From: Deferrisomatales bacterium
GTDB lineage: Bacteria > Desulfobacterota > Deferrisomatia > Deferrisomatales > JARGFW01
Reading direction: 5' to 3'
Length of the DNA stretch: 32,188 nt
Assembly: GCA_029211085.1 (NCBI GenBank)
Contig: JARGFW010000036.1
Coordinates: 1-32,188, forward strand
The first letter of the stretch is position 1; every line of letters begins with the position of its first letter. Under the pieces are notes generated by a model. That model saw only the letters and a list, made by a program, of their open reading frames with translations, did not search any database and was not told the DNA's origin. Shown in pieces: positions 8,249-15,990 of this stretch. Made by a program: the position numbers and the translations under genes.

Positions 8249-9295
8249 TCATCCGCTCGGGCGCTGCCGAGACATCACCGCATCCAGGCGGTAGAGCTGC
8301 CGGGCATCGAGGGACGATTCCCAGCGGCCGCTCGCCTTGGCCCAGACCACGGCACCGAAAAACAGGCTCAAGAAGGCGATGGAAAGGACGACCGGGCGCA
8401 GGGTCGCGAGGCCGAGCAACCGAAAGCGCAGGGCCCCGTCCACCGGGCACACCTCGGCGCAGCGGGTGCACCCGGTGCACTCCGCACTGACCACACACCT
8501 CCTGGCACCTTCCACATCCACCCCGTTGGGGCACTCCCGACTGCACTTGTGGCAGTGGATGCAGGTTTCCGCGTCGCGCACCAGTGCCACCGGGCTGAGC
8601 AGGCCGAGCACGCCCAGCAGCGCTCCATAGGGGCACAGGTAGCGGCACCAGAAGGACCGGATCAGGATCGACAGGCCCACCAGAGCACCGACCACCCCCA
8701 GGCCCACAGGTCCGATACGGGCGAACAGGTCGAACATCTTGATGTCGGAAACCGCGTAGTAGGGCGTGCGCAGGAACGCCAGCGCCTGCGCGGTGGGCAT
8801 CAGGAAGAACACCTTGAAGGCAAACGCGAACACGGCGTACTTCGCCACCAGCAGGCCGATGTCGGCCCAGCGGGGAACGGCCAGGTTGCGCCCCATGAGC
8901 TTGCGGCCGAGCCAGCCCAACCCTTCGGAGAGGGTGCCGAGGGGACACACCCAGGAACACAGGCTGCGGCGGAACAGCCACGCGGTGGCCAGGGTCGCCA
9001 ACAGGAGGGTGAGACCCGCCGGGTGCACGGGGTCGAACTGCCCGGTCGCCAGGAACCCCCGCAGCGCGACGATGGCGGCGATCGGCAGGAACCCCTCGAC
9101 CACCGGGGGCCGGGCCAGCGCTCCTGCGGGGGGGCCCACGCGCAGCGCCTCCACGAACGCAGAAAACTCCCAGGCGGCCAACAGGACCAGGGCCGCCACG
9201 GCGAACTGGGTCGTGCGGCGCAGCACCAGGCCGGGGTGGGTGCGGGCGAAGCAGAGAAGCGCCTTCCCGCGCCCGGCCGGCATCTTCGGCACCAT
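8249..9295 (-). CDS. NapH-like polyferredoxin membrane protein
   Basis: A 348-residue inner-membrane iron-sulfur protein of the NapH/NosR/RdxA-like group, which passes electrons at the cytoplasmic membrane. About six hydrophobic segments are visible (near 30-48, 66-81, 93-109, 145-165, 196-236 and 298-318). Two CxxxCP motifs (C113-C117 in SLCSWVCPLG and C217-C221 in FWCRYLCPYG) mark the family, and two cytosolic 4Fe-4S ferredoxin motifs follow (C245, C248, C251, C255 and C273, C276, C279, C283). ATG 9295 follows aaggaactcc. No nap, nos or other partner oxidoreductase is nearby; only the small exported Gly-rich protein lies upstream, so the acceptor is unknown. Confidence 0.88.
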   Translation of the reverse strand: MVPKMPAGRGKALLCFARTHPGLVLRRTTQFAVAALVLLAAWEFSAFVEALRVGPPAGALARPPVVEGFLPIAAIVALRGFLATGQFDPVHPAGLTLLLATLATAWLFRRSLCSWVCPLGTLSEGLGWLGRKLMGRNLAVPRWADIGLLVAKYAVFAFAFKVFFLMPTAQALAFLRTPYYAVSDIKMFDLFARIGPVGLGVVGALVGLSILIRSFWCRYLCPYGALLGVLGLLSPVALVRDAETCIHCHKCSRECPNGVDVEGARRCVVSAECTGCTRCAEVCPVDGALRFRLLGLATLRPVVLSIAFLSLFFGAVVWAKASGRWESSLDARQLYRLDAVMSRQRPSG

Positions 9296-9475
9296 GGAGT
9301 TCCTTCGACGGAGAGAGATGAGGCGACACGACGGCGGCGCCGCCGTGCAGGCCGGAAGCCCGGCACGGAAGTATCCCACAGGTGCGGCTGCCACGCACCG
9401 TCTACTGGGGGGTCGAAAGCCGGCGGAGCGGGGAGGTGCGAATGCCACGCCGTGGACCGGCTGCGGCATGGAGGC

Positions 9476-9513
9476 GACCGTCAAGGACCCCCGCACGGGC
9501 GCCCCTGACGGTC
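9476..9513 (-). promoter_or_regulatory. Hairpin downstream of the Gly-rich protein gene
   Basis: Perfect eight-base arms gaccgtca (9476-9483) and tgacggtc (9506-9513) enclose a GC-rich loop, starting 15 bases after the stop of the small leftward gene and before the NapH-like gene. No T-tract follows, so it may be an mRNA-stabilising or partially terminating structure between the two genes. Confidence 0.35.
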
Positions 9514-9527
9514 GAAGCAGTTCGTTG

Positions 9528-9833
9528 CTACTCGGCGGTCTCCATGGTGGTTTCGACCGGCGCGGGGGTGTGAGACGCCGGATCGTGCAGTTGCAAGCGA
9601 TTTCGGGTCATGGTTCCGGTGCCCGTGCCGGAACCGTCCCGCACCTGAACCCGCTCCCGGTGCTGGTAGCGGTTCGTATCGCCAGCCGTCCGCATCCCCT
9701 GGCCGCCGCCCTGGGAGACGGTGCCCACCGCGCCGCCACTACCGCCACCGCCGTTGCCGCCACGGGCCTCCGCGTTCATCTGCAGGCCCGCCAAACCCAC
9801 CACCACTGCCAGCATCACGATCGTCTTGCGCAT
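9528..9833 (-). CDS. Small exported Gly-rich protein of unknown function
   Basis: A 101-residue protein. MRKTIVMLAVVVGLAGLQMN is a clear signal peptide with cleavage likely after NAEA. The mature part is a Gly/Ser-rich linker (RGGNGGGGSGGAVG) followed by a short basic segment (NRYQHRERVQVRDG), a GTGTGTMTRNRLQLHDP block and an acidic tail. There are no cysteines in the mature protein, so no heme or Fe-S site is evident. ATG 9833 has aaggag about eight bases upstream. It lies 232 bases upstream of the NapH-like gene on the same strand and might be co-transcribed. I do not recognise the family. Confidence 0.7.
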   Translation of the reverse strand: MRKTIVMLAVVVGLAGLQMNAEARGGNGGGGSGGAVGTVSQGGGQGMRTAGDTNRYQHRERVQVRDGSGTGTGTMTRNRLQLHDPASHTPAPVETTMETAE

Positions 9834-10066
9834 CTTCGGTCTCCTTGAAATCACGGTGTGGTTGCCATGCCAGGTAGACGCGACGGCTCATCCCAGGGTT
9901 TACCTCCCCGAGCAACAGCCGCGCCCCGCGGCTGAGCAGTCGCAGAGGTGACGGGTGGCACTCCAACACGGGATGCGAGGAACCGAGAGGGCGGCTCCCC
10001 CACGCCGAAGCGATGCGCGATCGTCTGGAGAGATGGACCAAAGTCCAGTGTCGAGGGCCGCTTTCG

Positions 10067-10075
10067 TGCTATATT
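10067..10075 (+). promoter_or_regulatory. Extended -10 promoter for the MoxR-XdhC-VWA operon
   Basis: TGC followed by TATATT (10067-10075) is a near-ideal extended -10 element in otherwise GC-rich DNA, about 48 bases before the ATG at 10123. No good -35 hexamer is seen at 16-18 bases, which extended -10 promoters can tolerate. It would drive the four-gene cassette as one unit. Confidence 0.5.
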
Positions 10076-10122
10076 CTCCCGCGACGCGCCAACTGCCCTG
10101 CTTGCCAAACGAAGCGGAGACC

Positions 10123-11031
10123 ATGTTCTCGTCCGTGGATGCCATCGTCGAGACCCTGGAGCAGCAACACTACGTAGCCGACCGCGAGCTGGCCACGGTG
10201 TTGTACCTGAGCCAGCGGCTGGAGAAACCCCTGTTCCTGGAAGGTGAACCGGGGGTGGGTAAGACCGAACTGGCGGTGGTGCTGGCCCGGGCGATGGATA
10301 CCCGGCTCATCCGCCTGCAGTGCTACGAGGGGCTCGACGCCTCCACAGCGATCTACGAATGGAACTACCCCCGGCAGATCCTCGAGATCAAGCTCCAGGA
10401 GCACTGCGGAGATCGCGAGAAGCTCTCGGAGACGATCTTTCGCGAGGAGTTCCTGATCCGCCGGCCCCTGCTCGAAGCGATCCAGCACGAGGGACCCCGC
10501 CCCGCCGTACTGCTGATCGACGAACTGGACCGCGCCGACGAGGAGTTCGAGGCGTTCCTGCTGGAACTGCTCGCAGATCATCAGATCACCATTCCCGAAC
10601 TGGGCACCATCCGCGCCACCCACAAGCCGCTGGTGGTGCTCACGTCGAACCGGACCCGGGAGGTCCACGACGCCCTCAAGCGCCGCTGCCTGTACCACTG
10701 GATCGACTACCCGGAGTTCGACAAGGAGTACGCCATCGTCAAGGCGCGCCTGCCCGAGGCCGAGGACGCGCTGACCGCCCAGGTCTGCCGGTTCATGGAG
10801 CGGATCCGCACCATGGACTTCCTGAAGAAACCGGGGATCGCCGAGACCCTGGACTGGGCGGCCGCACTGCTGGCGCTCCATCAGAACGCCCTGGATGCGG
10901 AGCTGGTGGAGGCGACCCTCGGCTGTATCTTCAAGAACCACCAGGACATGAGTTTGTTCCAGAACGCCCTGTGGGGTGACGCGGACAAACGCCAGGAGGT
11001 CCTGCGCCAGATCAAGGAGGCTGCCTGTTGA
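10123..11031 (+). CDS. MoxR-family AAA+ ATPase (CoxD-like)
   Basis: A 302-residue cytosolic AAA+ chaperone-like ATPase. Walker A is GEPGVGKT (41-48), Walker B VLLIDELD (129-136), sensor N176 in VVLTSNRTRE, and an arginine finger candidate lies in LKRRCLYHW. MoxR ATPases act with VWA-domain proteins to mature metalloenzymes; CoxD, which helps assemble the Mo-Cu site of CO dehydrogenase, is the best-known relative. The gene begins a tightly packed operon with two XdhC-type genes and a VWA gene, which matches the coxD-coxF-coxE logic. The ribosome-binding site is modest (cggag). The target enzyme is not encoded in the window. Confidence 0.88.
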   Translation: MFSSVDAIVETLEQQHYVADRELATVLYLSQRLEKPLFLEGEPGVGKTELAVVLARAMDTRLIRLQCYEGLDASTAIYEWNYPRQILEIKLQEHCGDREKLSETIFREEFLIRRPLLEAIQHEGPRPAVLLIDELDRADEEFEAFLLELLADHQITIPELGTIRATHKPLVVLTSNRTREVHDALKRRCLYHWIDYPEFDKEYAIVKARLPEAEDALTAQVCRFMERIRTMDFLKKPGIAETLDWAAALLALHQNALDAELVEATLGCIFKNHQDMSLFQNALWGDADKRQEVLRQIKEAAC

Positions 11032-11825
11032 CCCACCCCCCCGCCGCGGATGACGTTTGGACCCTGGCCGCGGAGAAACTGCGGCTTGGCGAGCTGTTCT
11101 GCCTGGCGACGGTGGTGCGGGCAGCGTCGCCGGAGTTGCCGGTAGGAACCAAGGGGCTGTTCACCGAGGCCGGGCTGGTCGCGGGTTCCGAGGCACTGCG
11201 GGCCGACCCGGGGCTGGCACGGCTCGCCGCCACCGCCCTCTCCCGCCGCCACAGCGCACGGGTCGAAGGCGCCGACGGCAGCCAGGTGTTCCTCGACGTG
11301 ATGGGTGCCCAGCCCCGCCTGCTGATCTGCGGCGCCGGGCACATCGCGATCCCCCTGGCCCGGCTCACCCTGGCGCTGGGCTTCGAGGTCACGGTCCTCG
11401 ACGACCGTCCCGACTTCGCCCGCCCCGAGCGCTTCCCCGGCGCCACCGTTCGGGCCGAAGAGTTCACGCCGGCCCTGGCCGCCATGGACCTGGGCCCCGA
11501 GCCGTACGTGGTGATCATCACCCGCGGCCACGAACACGACACCGAGTGCCTGGCAGGGGTGCTGAACAAACCAACGCGTTACGTCGGCATGATCGGCAGC
11601 AAGCGCCGGGTGCGGTTTGTGCTGGAGACCCTGGCGCGGGAGGGCGGCGCAGCCGAGCGCCTGGAGCAGGTGTTCTCCCCCATCGGCCTGCCGATCGGCG
11701 CGGAGACCCCCGAAGAGATCGCCCTGACCATCGCCGCGGAACTCGTCTGCGTGCGCCGCAAGGGTCCGCAACAGGCCTGGACTCTGCGCACCGCGGTGAC
11801 GCCTCCGGGGAGGACACCGGCATGA
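11028..11825 (+). CDS. XdhC/CoxF family protein with Rossmann domain
   Basis: A 265-residue protein of the XdhC family, which binds molybdenum cofactor and helps load it, sulfurated, into molybdenum hydroxylases. Residues 20-95 are an XdhC N-domain, somewhat degenerate (ASPELPVGTKG in place of GSTPRxxGAKM). Residues 97-250 are the C-terminal Rossmann domain with GAGHIA at 102-107 and DDR at 125-127, then MIGSKRR. It starts at TTG 11028, which overlaps the stop of the ATPase gene (TTGA); aaggagg seven bases upstream supports this unusual start. The next gene overlaps it by four bases. Confidence 0.88.
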   Translation: MTHPPAADDVWTLAAEKLRLGELFCLATVVRAASPELPVGTKGLFTEAGLVAGSEALRADPGLARLAATALSRRHSARVEGADGSQVFLDVMGAQPRLLICGAGHIAIPLARLTLALGFEVTVLDDRPDFARPERFPGATVRAEEFTPALAAMDLGPEPYVVIITRGHEHDTECLAGVLNKPTRYVGMIGSKRRVRFVLETLAREGGAAERLEQVFSPIGLPIGAETPEEIALTIAAELVCVRRKGPQQAWTLRTAVTPPGRTPA

Positions 11826-12139
11826 CCGACCTGGAGATCTTCCGACGCCTGCAGCAGTACCGGTCCGAGGGGGTGGGCGGCTGTCTCGCCACCATCGTCG
11901 AAGCCGCCGGTTCCACGCCCCGGGGCGCGGGTGCCAAGATGCTGGTGTGCGCCGACGGCTCCACCTACGGGTCCGTGGGGGGCGGCTGCAGCGAGAACCA
12001 GGTGCGCAGCAGCGCCCTGCGGTGCCTGCTGGGCAGCGGCGAGCCCGAACTGCTCGAGGTGGACCTCACCGACGACCTCGGCACCCGTGGCGGCGACGTG
12101 TGCGGGGGCAGGCTGTGGATCCTGGTCGAGCCGTTCTGA
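11822..12139 (+). CDS. XdhC N-terminal-domain protein (CoxI-like)
   Basis: A 105-residue protein corresponding only to the N-terminal XdhC/CoxI domain. It has the conserved GSTPRGAGAKMLV (30-42), GSVGGGCSE (50-58) and CGG at C94 in DVCGGRLWILVEPF, and stops exactly where full-length XdhC proteins continue into the Rossmann domain. The preceding gene supplies a Rossmann domain with a weaker N-domain, so the two probably work as a split or paired XdhC. ATG 11822 overlaps the upstream stop in an ATGA arrangement, implying coupled translation. The clean ending argues for a real short protein and against a frameshift. Confidence 0.85.
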   Translation: MTDLEIFRRLQQYRSEGVGGCLATIVEAAGSTPRGAGAKMLVCADGSTYGSVGGGCSENQVRSSALRCLLGSGEPELLEVDLTDDLGTRGGDVCGGRLWILVEPF

Positions 12140-12200
12140 GCCCACGGAGAGCGTTCCGCGTTCGCCCCGGGGTGGGTGGGGCGCGGCGGGGAGAAGGAAC

Positions 12201-13349
12201 ATGGTGAAAAGCCCCTCCCCGCCCCCAGAAGCCGGCTCCGCACCCTTGGGAATGGCGGCCAACGTAGTCGCCTTCTCCCGGTTCCTCAAACAGGGGGGCA
12301 TACCGTCCCACCCTAGCGCCACCCTCGACGCCTGCCGCGCGGTGGCGGTGATCGATATCGCAGACCGCGGGCAGGTCTACTGCGCCCTGCGCGCCAACTT
12401 CATCACCTGCCGGGATCAACTCGCCGCTTTCGACCGCCTCTACACCCTGTTCTGGGAGCAGGGGGTGCGCCTGTTGCACCCCAATCCCGGCGAGTCGCCG
12501 ACACGCCCGCAGGCGGGTGCATCTACCGCGGAGGGGGAGAGCACCGTCGATATCCTCGTCCCCGAGCGCCCCGCCACCGGGGGCGCGAGTACCCTGGAGG
12601 TGTTGCGCAAGAAGGATCTGCGCCATCTGCTGCCCGAAGAGCAGCCCGCGGTGCGCGCCGCCCTGCAGGCCATCCTCACCAAGCTGGCAACCCGGCCGAG
12701 CCGTAGGAGCCGCCCGTCGGCACGCGGTCCCGAGATCGCGTTTCGTCACACCTTCCGCCGCAACGCCCCGTACGGCACTGACATCCTGCGACTGGCCCAC
12801 AAGACGGCGAAGATCGGCAAGCGCCGCCTGGTGTTCGTCGGCGACGTGTCCGGCTCCATGGATACCTACGCGGGGTTCTTCCTCCTGCTGGCCCACGGTC
12901 TGGCGCGGCGCGACCGGGGGGCGGAGGTCTATGCGTTCTCCACGCGGTTGTTCCGCCTCACCGAGTTCGTGCGCGACCGGGATGCCACCCGTGCCGTGGC
13001 TCGGGTAGCCGAACAGACCCGCGGCTGGTCGGGGGGAACCCGATTGGGGACGTGCCTGGGGCAACTCAACGACGGGCTGGCCCGCGGCGGCGCCCGACGC
13101 CCCTCGGCGGTCATCGTGTTCAGCGACGGCTGGGACCGGGGGGATCCCGAGACCCTGCAGCGGGAGATCGTGCGGCTGAAGAGCTCGGCCCAGCGGATCC
13201 TGTGGCTCAACCCGCTCTTGGGAGATCCCGGCTACCAACCCCTCAGCCGGGGCATGGCCACGGTACTGCCCTACGTGAACGGCTTCTACCCCGCCCACAA
13301 CCTCGAAAGTCTGGTGCGCTTTTCCCGCGAACTGGTCCGGAGCCGCTAA
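12201..13349 (+). CDS. VWA-domain protein (CoxE-like)
   Basis: A 382-residue cytosolic protein. The C-terminal von Willebrand factor A domain (about 208-380) has an intact metal-ion site: D215-x-S217-x-S219 in GDVSGSMD, a threonine at T280 in GGTRLG, and D309 in FSDGWDRGD. The N-terminal 200 residues contain the basic linker RPSRRSRPSARG ahead of the domain, as in CoxE proteins. Such proteins partner MoxR ATPases in assembling metallocentres. ATG 12201 follows gaaggaac, 61 bases after the small XdhC gene, completing the cassette. Catalytic features are complete; the client enzyme is unknown. Confidence 0.88.
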   Translation: MVKSPSPPPEAGSAPLGMAANVVAFSRFLKQGGIPSHPSATLDACRAVAVIDIADRGQVYCALRANFITCRDQLAAFDRLYTLFWEQGVRLLHPNPGESPTRPQAGASTAEGESTVDILVPERPATGGASTLEVLRKKDLRHLLPEEQPAVRAALQAILTKLATRPSRRSRPSARGPEIAFRHTFRRNAPYGTDILRLAHKTAKIGKRRLVFVGDVSGSMDTYAGFFLLLAHGLARRDRGAEVYAFSTRLFRLTEFVRDRDATRAVARVAEQTRGWSGGTRLGTCLGQLNDGLARGGARRPSAVIVFSDGWDRGDPETLQREIVRLKSSAQRILWLNPLLGDPGYQPLSRGMATVLPYVNGFYPAHNLESLVRFSRELVRSR

Positions 13350-13561
13350 GAGCGAATCCCCTGCTTGGTTCTGCGGATCTGACGATGATGAACGCGGCAA
13401 TCGACCCCATCCAGTGCGAGCAGTCAGGGGGGATTGTGCCAGGGGCGCTTCGGAGATTCGGCGACATTCGGGCGCACTTCTTCGCGCTCATTTGGCTGGT
13501 CAAGCGTTCCGTTTCACGAGCTCACAGAGGGGCTGTCTTGGGTCTTTCGTTTTCGCCGGTG

Positions 13562-14866
13562 CTACAGGTCCAGCCGATGGGTGCGAGCGACCTGATCTCT
13601 CCATTCCGGTGAGACGCCGATGGCGTCGGCGTAGTCGGGCCACCGGGCTACGACATCTCGGACCTCGCGATAGATCGCTTCGGCCCGACCGCGCTTCATG
13701 GCCACCTGCTCGGCACAGGCCCGGAGGTCGTCCAGCACGAACCGGTCTCGTTTGCAGTTGAGAGTCATCTGGTGCACAGACGTCCATTGCCCAGTAGGCT
13801 GGTAGCTGTAGGTGACGTCGAAAGCAGGCGAAAGCGACCAGCGCCCCTCCTTGTCCATGAGAAACGCGATGTTCTTCACGTGGTCGTCCTGGTTGCGCGC
13901 GACGACGTTGAACACCATCCGGCGAAACTGCTCCTCAAGGGTGTCGCGCGGCAATCCCAGCTGTCGAATGACCAACAGCGCTTGCTCATAGGAGTGGGCC
14001 CCGGCCATGTTGTAATCGAAGTGGGCCAGCCCGCCCAGCGACTGCATGTGGAGCTTCCCCCCATCCGGCAACCGATCGAAACGACGGGTCATGAAATGGC
14101 GCCGCCCGTTCTCCTCCAGCAACCGGCAAGCGCTCATCAAGATCCCCGCATCGGTCGCCATCTTGGAGTATGCATACTCGATCACACCGTAGCCCTTCGG
14201 GTCTTCCATCTCCTTATCACGATTTCCCGAAACACCGTCGAACTTCAGCAGCCAGTGTTCAAACCCTGGCCCGGCCTTGACCTGTCCAGAGCGGATCTCG
14301 CCGGTCTCCGGGTTCCAGGCGACGACGGCTTTTGCCCTGGCTCCTCCCGCGGATGTGCCCACACGCAAGATGTCGCGCAAGGCCTCTTCCTTCTCGTGGG
14401 CCTCCCCAAAGGTTACCTGCAGGTCGTTCCGATGGCTCAGGATCTCGGAGGCCAACTCGACCAACCGCTCGACCTCGATAGGATTCGCGCGGCGCGCTTT
14501 GGGGCCGGTCGCCGGGGCAAACTCCAGCGCCCCCATGCCCCGTGTGCCGACATAGCACAGCCTTTCGACGGCGTTGAACGAATCAGGCTTCCTGCCCTGC
14601 GTCGCAAGCCACGCGTCAATCAGGGTGTTGCCGTAGCGGTCCGGCAAAGAATCCGCAAGCAATCCCGGGAGCCCGAGAAACGTGGCGGGCGCAAGGCCAG
14701 GGAACGAATAGATCTCCCGGGAAAGCGGCATCCTGAGTGGCGAGACCTCGATCCCGCTCGGGATGAATGCGGGGTCGAACTGGAACGAGGCGGCTCGCCC
14801 TCCTTCTTCCAGGGCTACCGCTCCGATCGTCCGGCCCCACAGCTTTACCTCGGCGACCGTGGTCAC
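13562..14866 (-). CDS. hipA: HipA-type serine/threonine kinase toxin
   Basis: A 434-residue HipA kinase. The Gly-rich loop VGTSAGGARAKA (169-180) corresponds to the region autophosphorylated in E. coli HipA, the catalytic segment is N325-QDDH-x2-N332, and the metal-binding Asp is D350 in LSPAFD. HipA kinases inhibit growth, classically by phosphorylating GltX, and are held in check by HipB. I prefer GTG 14866, which overlaps the hipB stop (GTGA); an ATG at 14887 would add seven residues. All kinase residues appear intact, so an active toxin is likely. Codon use looks less GC-biased than in the flanking genes, compatible with acquisition by transfer. Confidence 0.93.
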   Translation of the reverse strand: MTTVAEVKLWGRTIGAVALEEGGRAASFQFDPAFIPSGIEVSPLRMPLSREIYSFPGLAPATFLGLPGLLADSLPDRYGNTLIDAWLATQGRKPDSFNAVERLCYVGTRGMGALEFAPATGPKARRANPIEVERLVELASEILSHRNDLQVTFGEAHEKEEALRDILRVGTSAGGARAKAVVAWNPETGEIRSGQVKAGPGFEHWLLKFDGVSGNRDKEMEDPKGYGVIEYAYSKMATDAGILMSACRLLEENGRRHFMTRRFDRLPDGGKLHMQSLGGLAHFDYNMAGAHSYEQALLVIRQLGLPRDTLEEQFRRMVFNVVARNQDDHVKNIAFLMDKEGRWSLSPAFDVTYSYQPTGQWTSVHQMTLNCKRDRFVLDDLRACAEQVAMKRGRAEAIYREVRDVVARWPDYADAIGVSPEWRDQVARTHRLDL

Positions 14867-15213
14867 GTCTCGTCCCCCCAAGACCATTCCGATCCCCGCT
14901 CAGAACGGTGGCCCACAGCCGAAGCGCGCCGTCTTTCCTTGCCCCTCAACTTCAGAAGGTCCATCGGGCTCGGGCCCATCGGGGGAATCGCTGCGTCCAA
15001 CGATTCAAGCAACCCCAATACCCGCATGATGCGGATCAGCGTCGTGAGTTGGGTGGACTCTCCCGCCTCCACCCGCTCCACGGTTCGCTTGCCGACACCC
15101 GCCTCTTTAGCCAGGTCGGCTTGTGAGAGATCTTGGCCAAGCCGCCGACGCGCCAACCTGTGGCCGAGCTCTTCGAGAACGGCCGCATCGTTCATGAGCG
15201 AACTGATATTCAA
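14863..15213 (-). CDS. hipB: HipB-type antitoxin, helix-turn-helix repressor
   Basis: A 116-residue protein with an Xre/HTH_3 domain at about residues 16-68 (LSQADLAKEAGVGKRTVERV is the helix-turn-helix core). It precedes and overlaps hipA, the standard antitoxin-toxin order, and should both neutralise HipA and repress the operon. The TTG at 15213 is chosen because aggag lies seven bases upstream; an ATG six codons later has no clear ribosome-binding site. The C-terminal tail (GKERRRASAVGHRSERG) is basic and probably flexible. A nested palindrome immediately upstream is the likely operator. Confidence 0.9.
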   Translation of the reverse strand: MNISSLMNDAAVLEELGHRLARRRLGQDLSQADLAKEAGVGKRTVERVEAGESTQLTTLIRIMRVLGLLESLDAAIPPMGPSPMDLLKLRGKERRRASAVGHRSERGSEWSWGDET

Positions 15214-15222
15214 TGTCGTCTC

Positions 15223-15255
15223 CTATGGCGAGTTAGTGCCACTAATCTACCATAG
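15223..15255. promoter_or_regulatory. Nested palindromic operator of hipBA
   Basis: Two inverted repeats share one centre at base 15239. Inner arms are ttagtg (15233-15238) and cactaa (15240-15245); outer arms are ctatgg (15223-15228) and ccatag (15250-15255). The left outer arm touches the hipB ribosome-binding site (15220-15224), so bound repressor would block transcription start or translation. An A/T-rich stretch with a long A run (15278-15286) lies just upstream in the direction of transcription. This is a strong candidate HipB-binding site, differing from the E. coli TATCC-N8-GGATA operator. Confidence 0.6.
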
Positions 15256-15990
15256 ATCGCCACACATTACGACATACAAAAAAAAACATATTCGCAATAC
15301 ATGACGACTTGTACCTGGCGAAGCCGCTCAACTCGGCACTCTTGACGAAATGTGCTCTGCCAGCCAGGCTCGGCTGCCCGGAGCGAGTGTTCTTGCCAGG
15401 CCGTCGGCAAGGTTTCCGTCTGCCTGTGATACCCCGCCAACCCTGCGCCGATACGAACGCGGGAATTTCAACGGAGCCCAGATCACACACCGTCGAAAAG
15501 CGAAACTACCTTTTTGCGCCAGCCGGCCGGCCGGATTTCCAGGACCACAAACTCACCAATGGCGCGTGGCTCTGAGGCGGCAACAGGCTTCACATCGTAA
15601 CCCTGTCTTTCGGCAGATGCCGGTCCCCCTAAGGCGCTTTGACAGGCATGCTCGCCTGTTGTTACAAGGGTTTGATGGTGCACGGTGGGGGCTCGAGCCT
15701 ACCTCCGGTCTCTGTCAGGGCGCCTATCCCCGCTCGGCGAGGTAGCGATACCCTATGAGCAGGTCTGCCGCATCCGCGTCGCCGAGGATGCTAGCCTCCA
15801 GGCCATCAACGGCGCCCACGCCGACGATCCGCGGGTCGCGCACATGGAGCTCAATCAGATGATCTCGGTGCCGGAGTCGGTGCAGGAGGAAGCGCAGAGA
15901 CGGTGACGGAGATTGCCCCGCGTGACGTCTAGTGGAAACGCATAGGGCAGGAACGCGTTGATCAGGCGCAACCCATCTCGGGGGGATATT
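15256..15990. other. Unassigned stretch with possible gene relics
   Basis: About 0.7 kb without a gene I can name. It begins AT-rich near the hipBA promoter. A leftward frame at 15724-15870 reads plausibly as protein (DPRIVGVGAVDGLEASILG) before a stop, and a second leftward frame (15483-15683) ends in EFVVLEIRPAGWRKKVVSL. The rightward frame 15685-15906 is also open with GC-rich third positions. None has a convincing start and ribosome-binding site. I read the region as eroded coding DNA next to an acquired toxin-antitoxin locus. No tRNA is seen. Confidence 0.4.

Noticed and set aside
10123-13349. Calling these genes coxD/E/F of a CO dehydrogenase
   Set aside because: No coxM, coxS or coxL is visible and the same accessory set serves other enzymes, so I kept family-level names without symbols.
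15600-15720. tRNA gene
   Set aside because: A ggctcgagcct run resembles a T-arm, but no T-loop TTCRA, acceptor stem or anticodon arm can be assembled around it.
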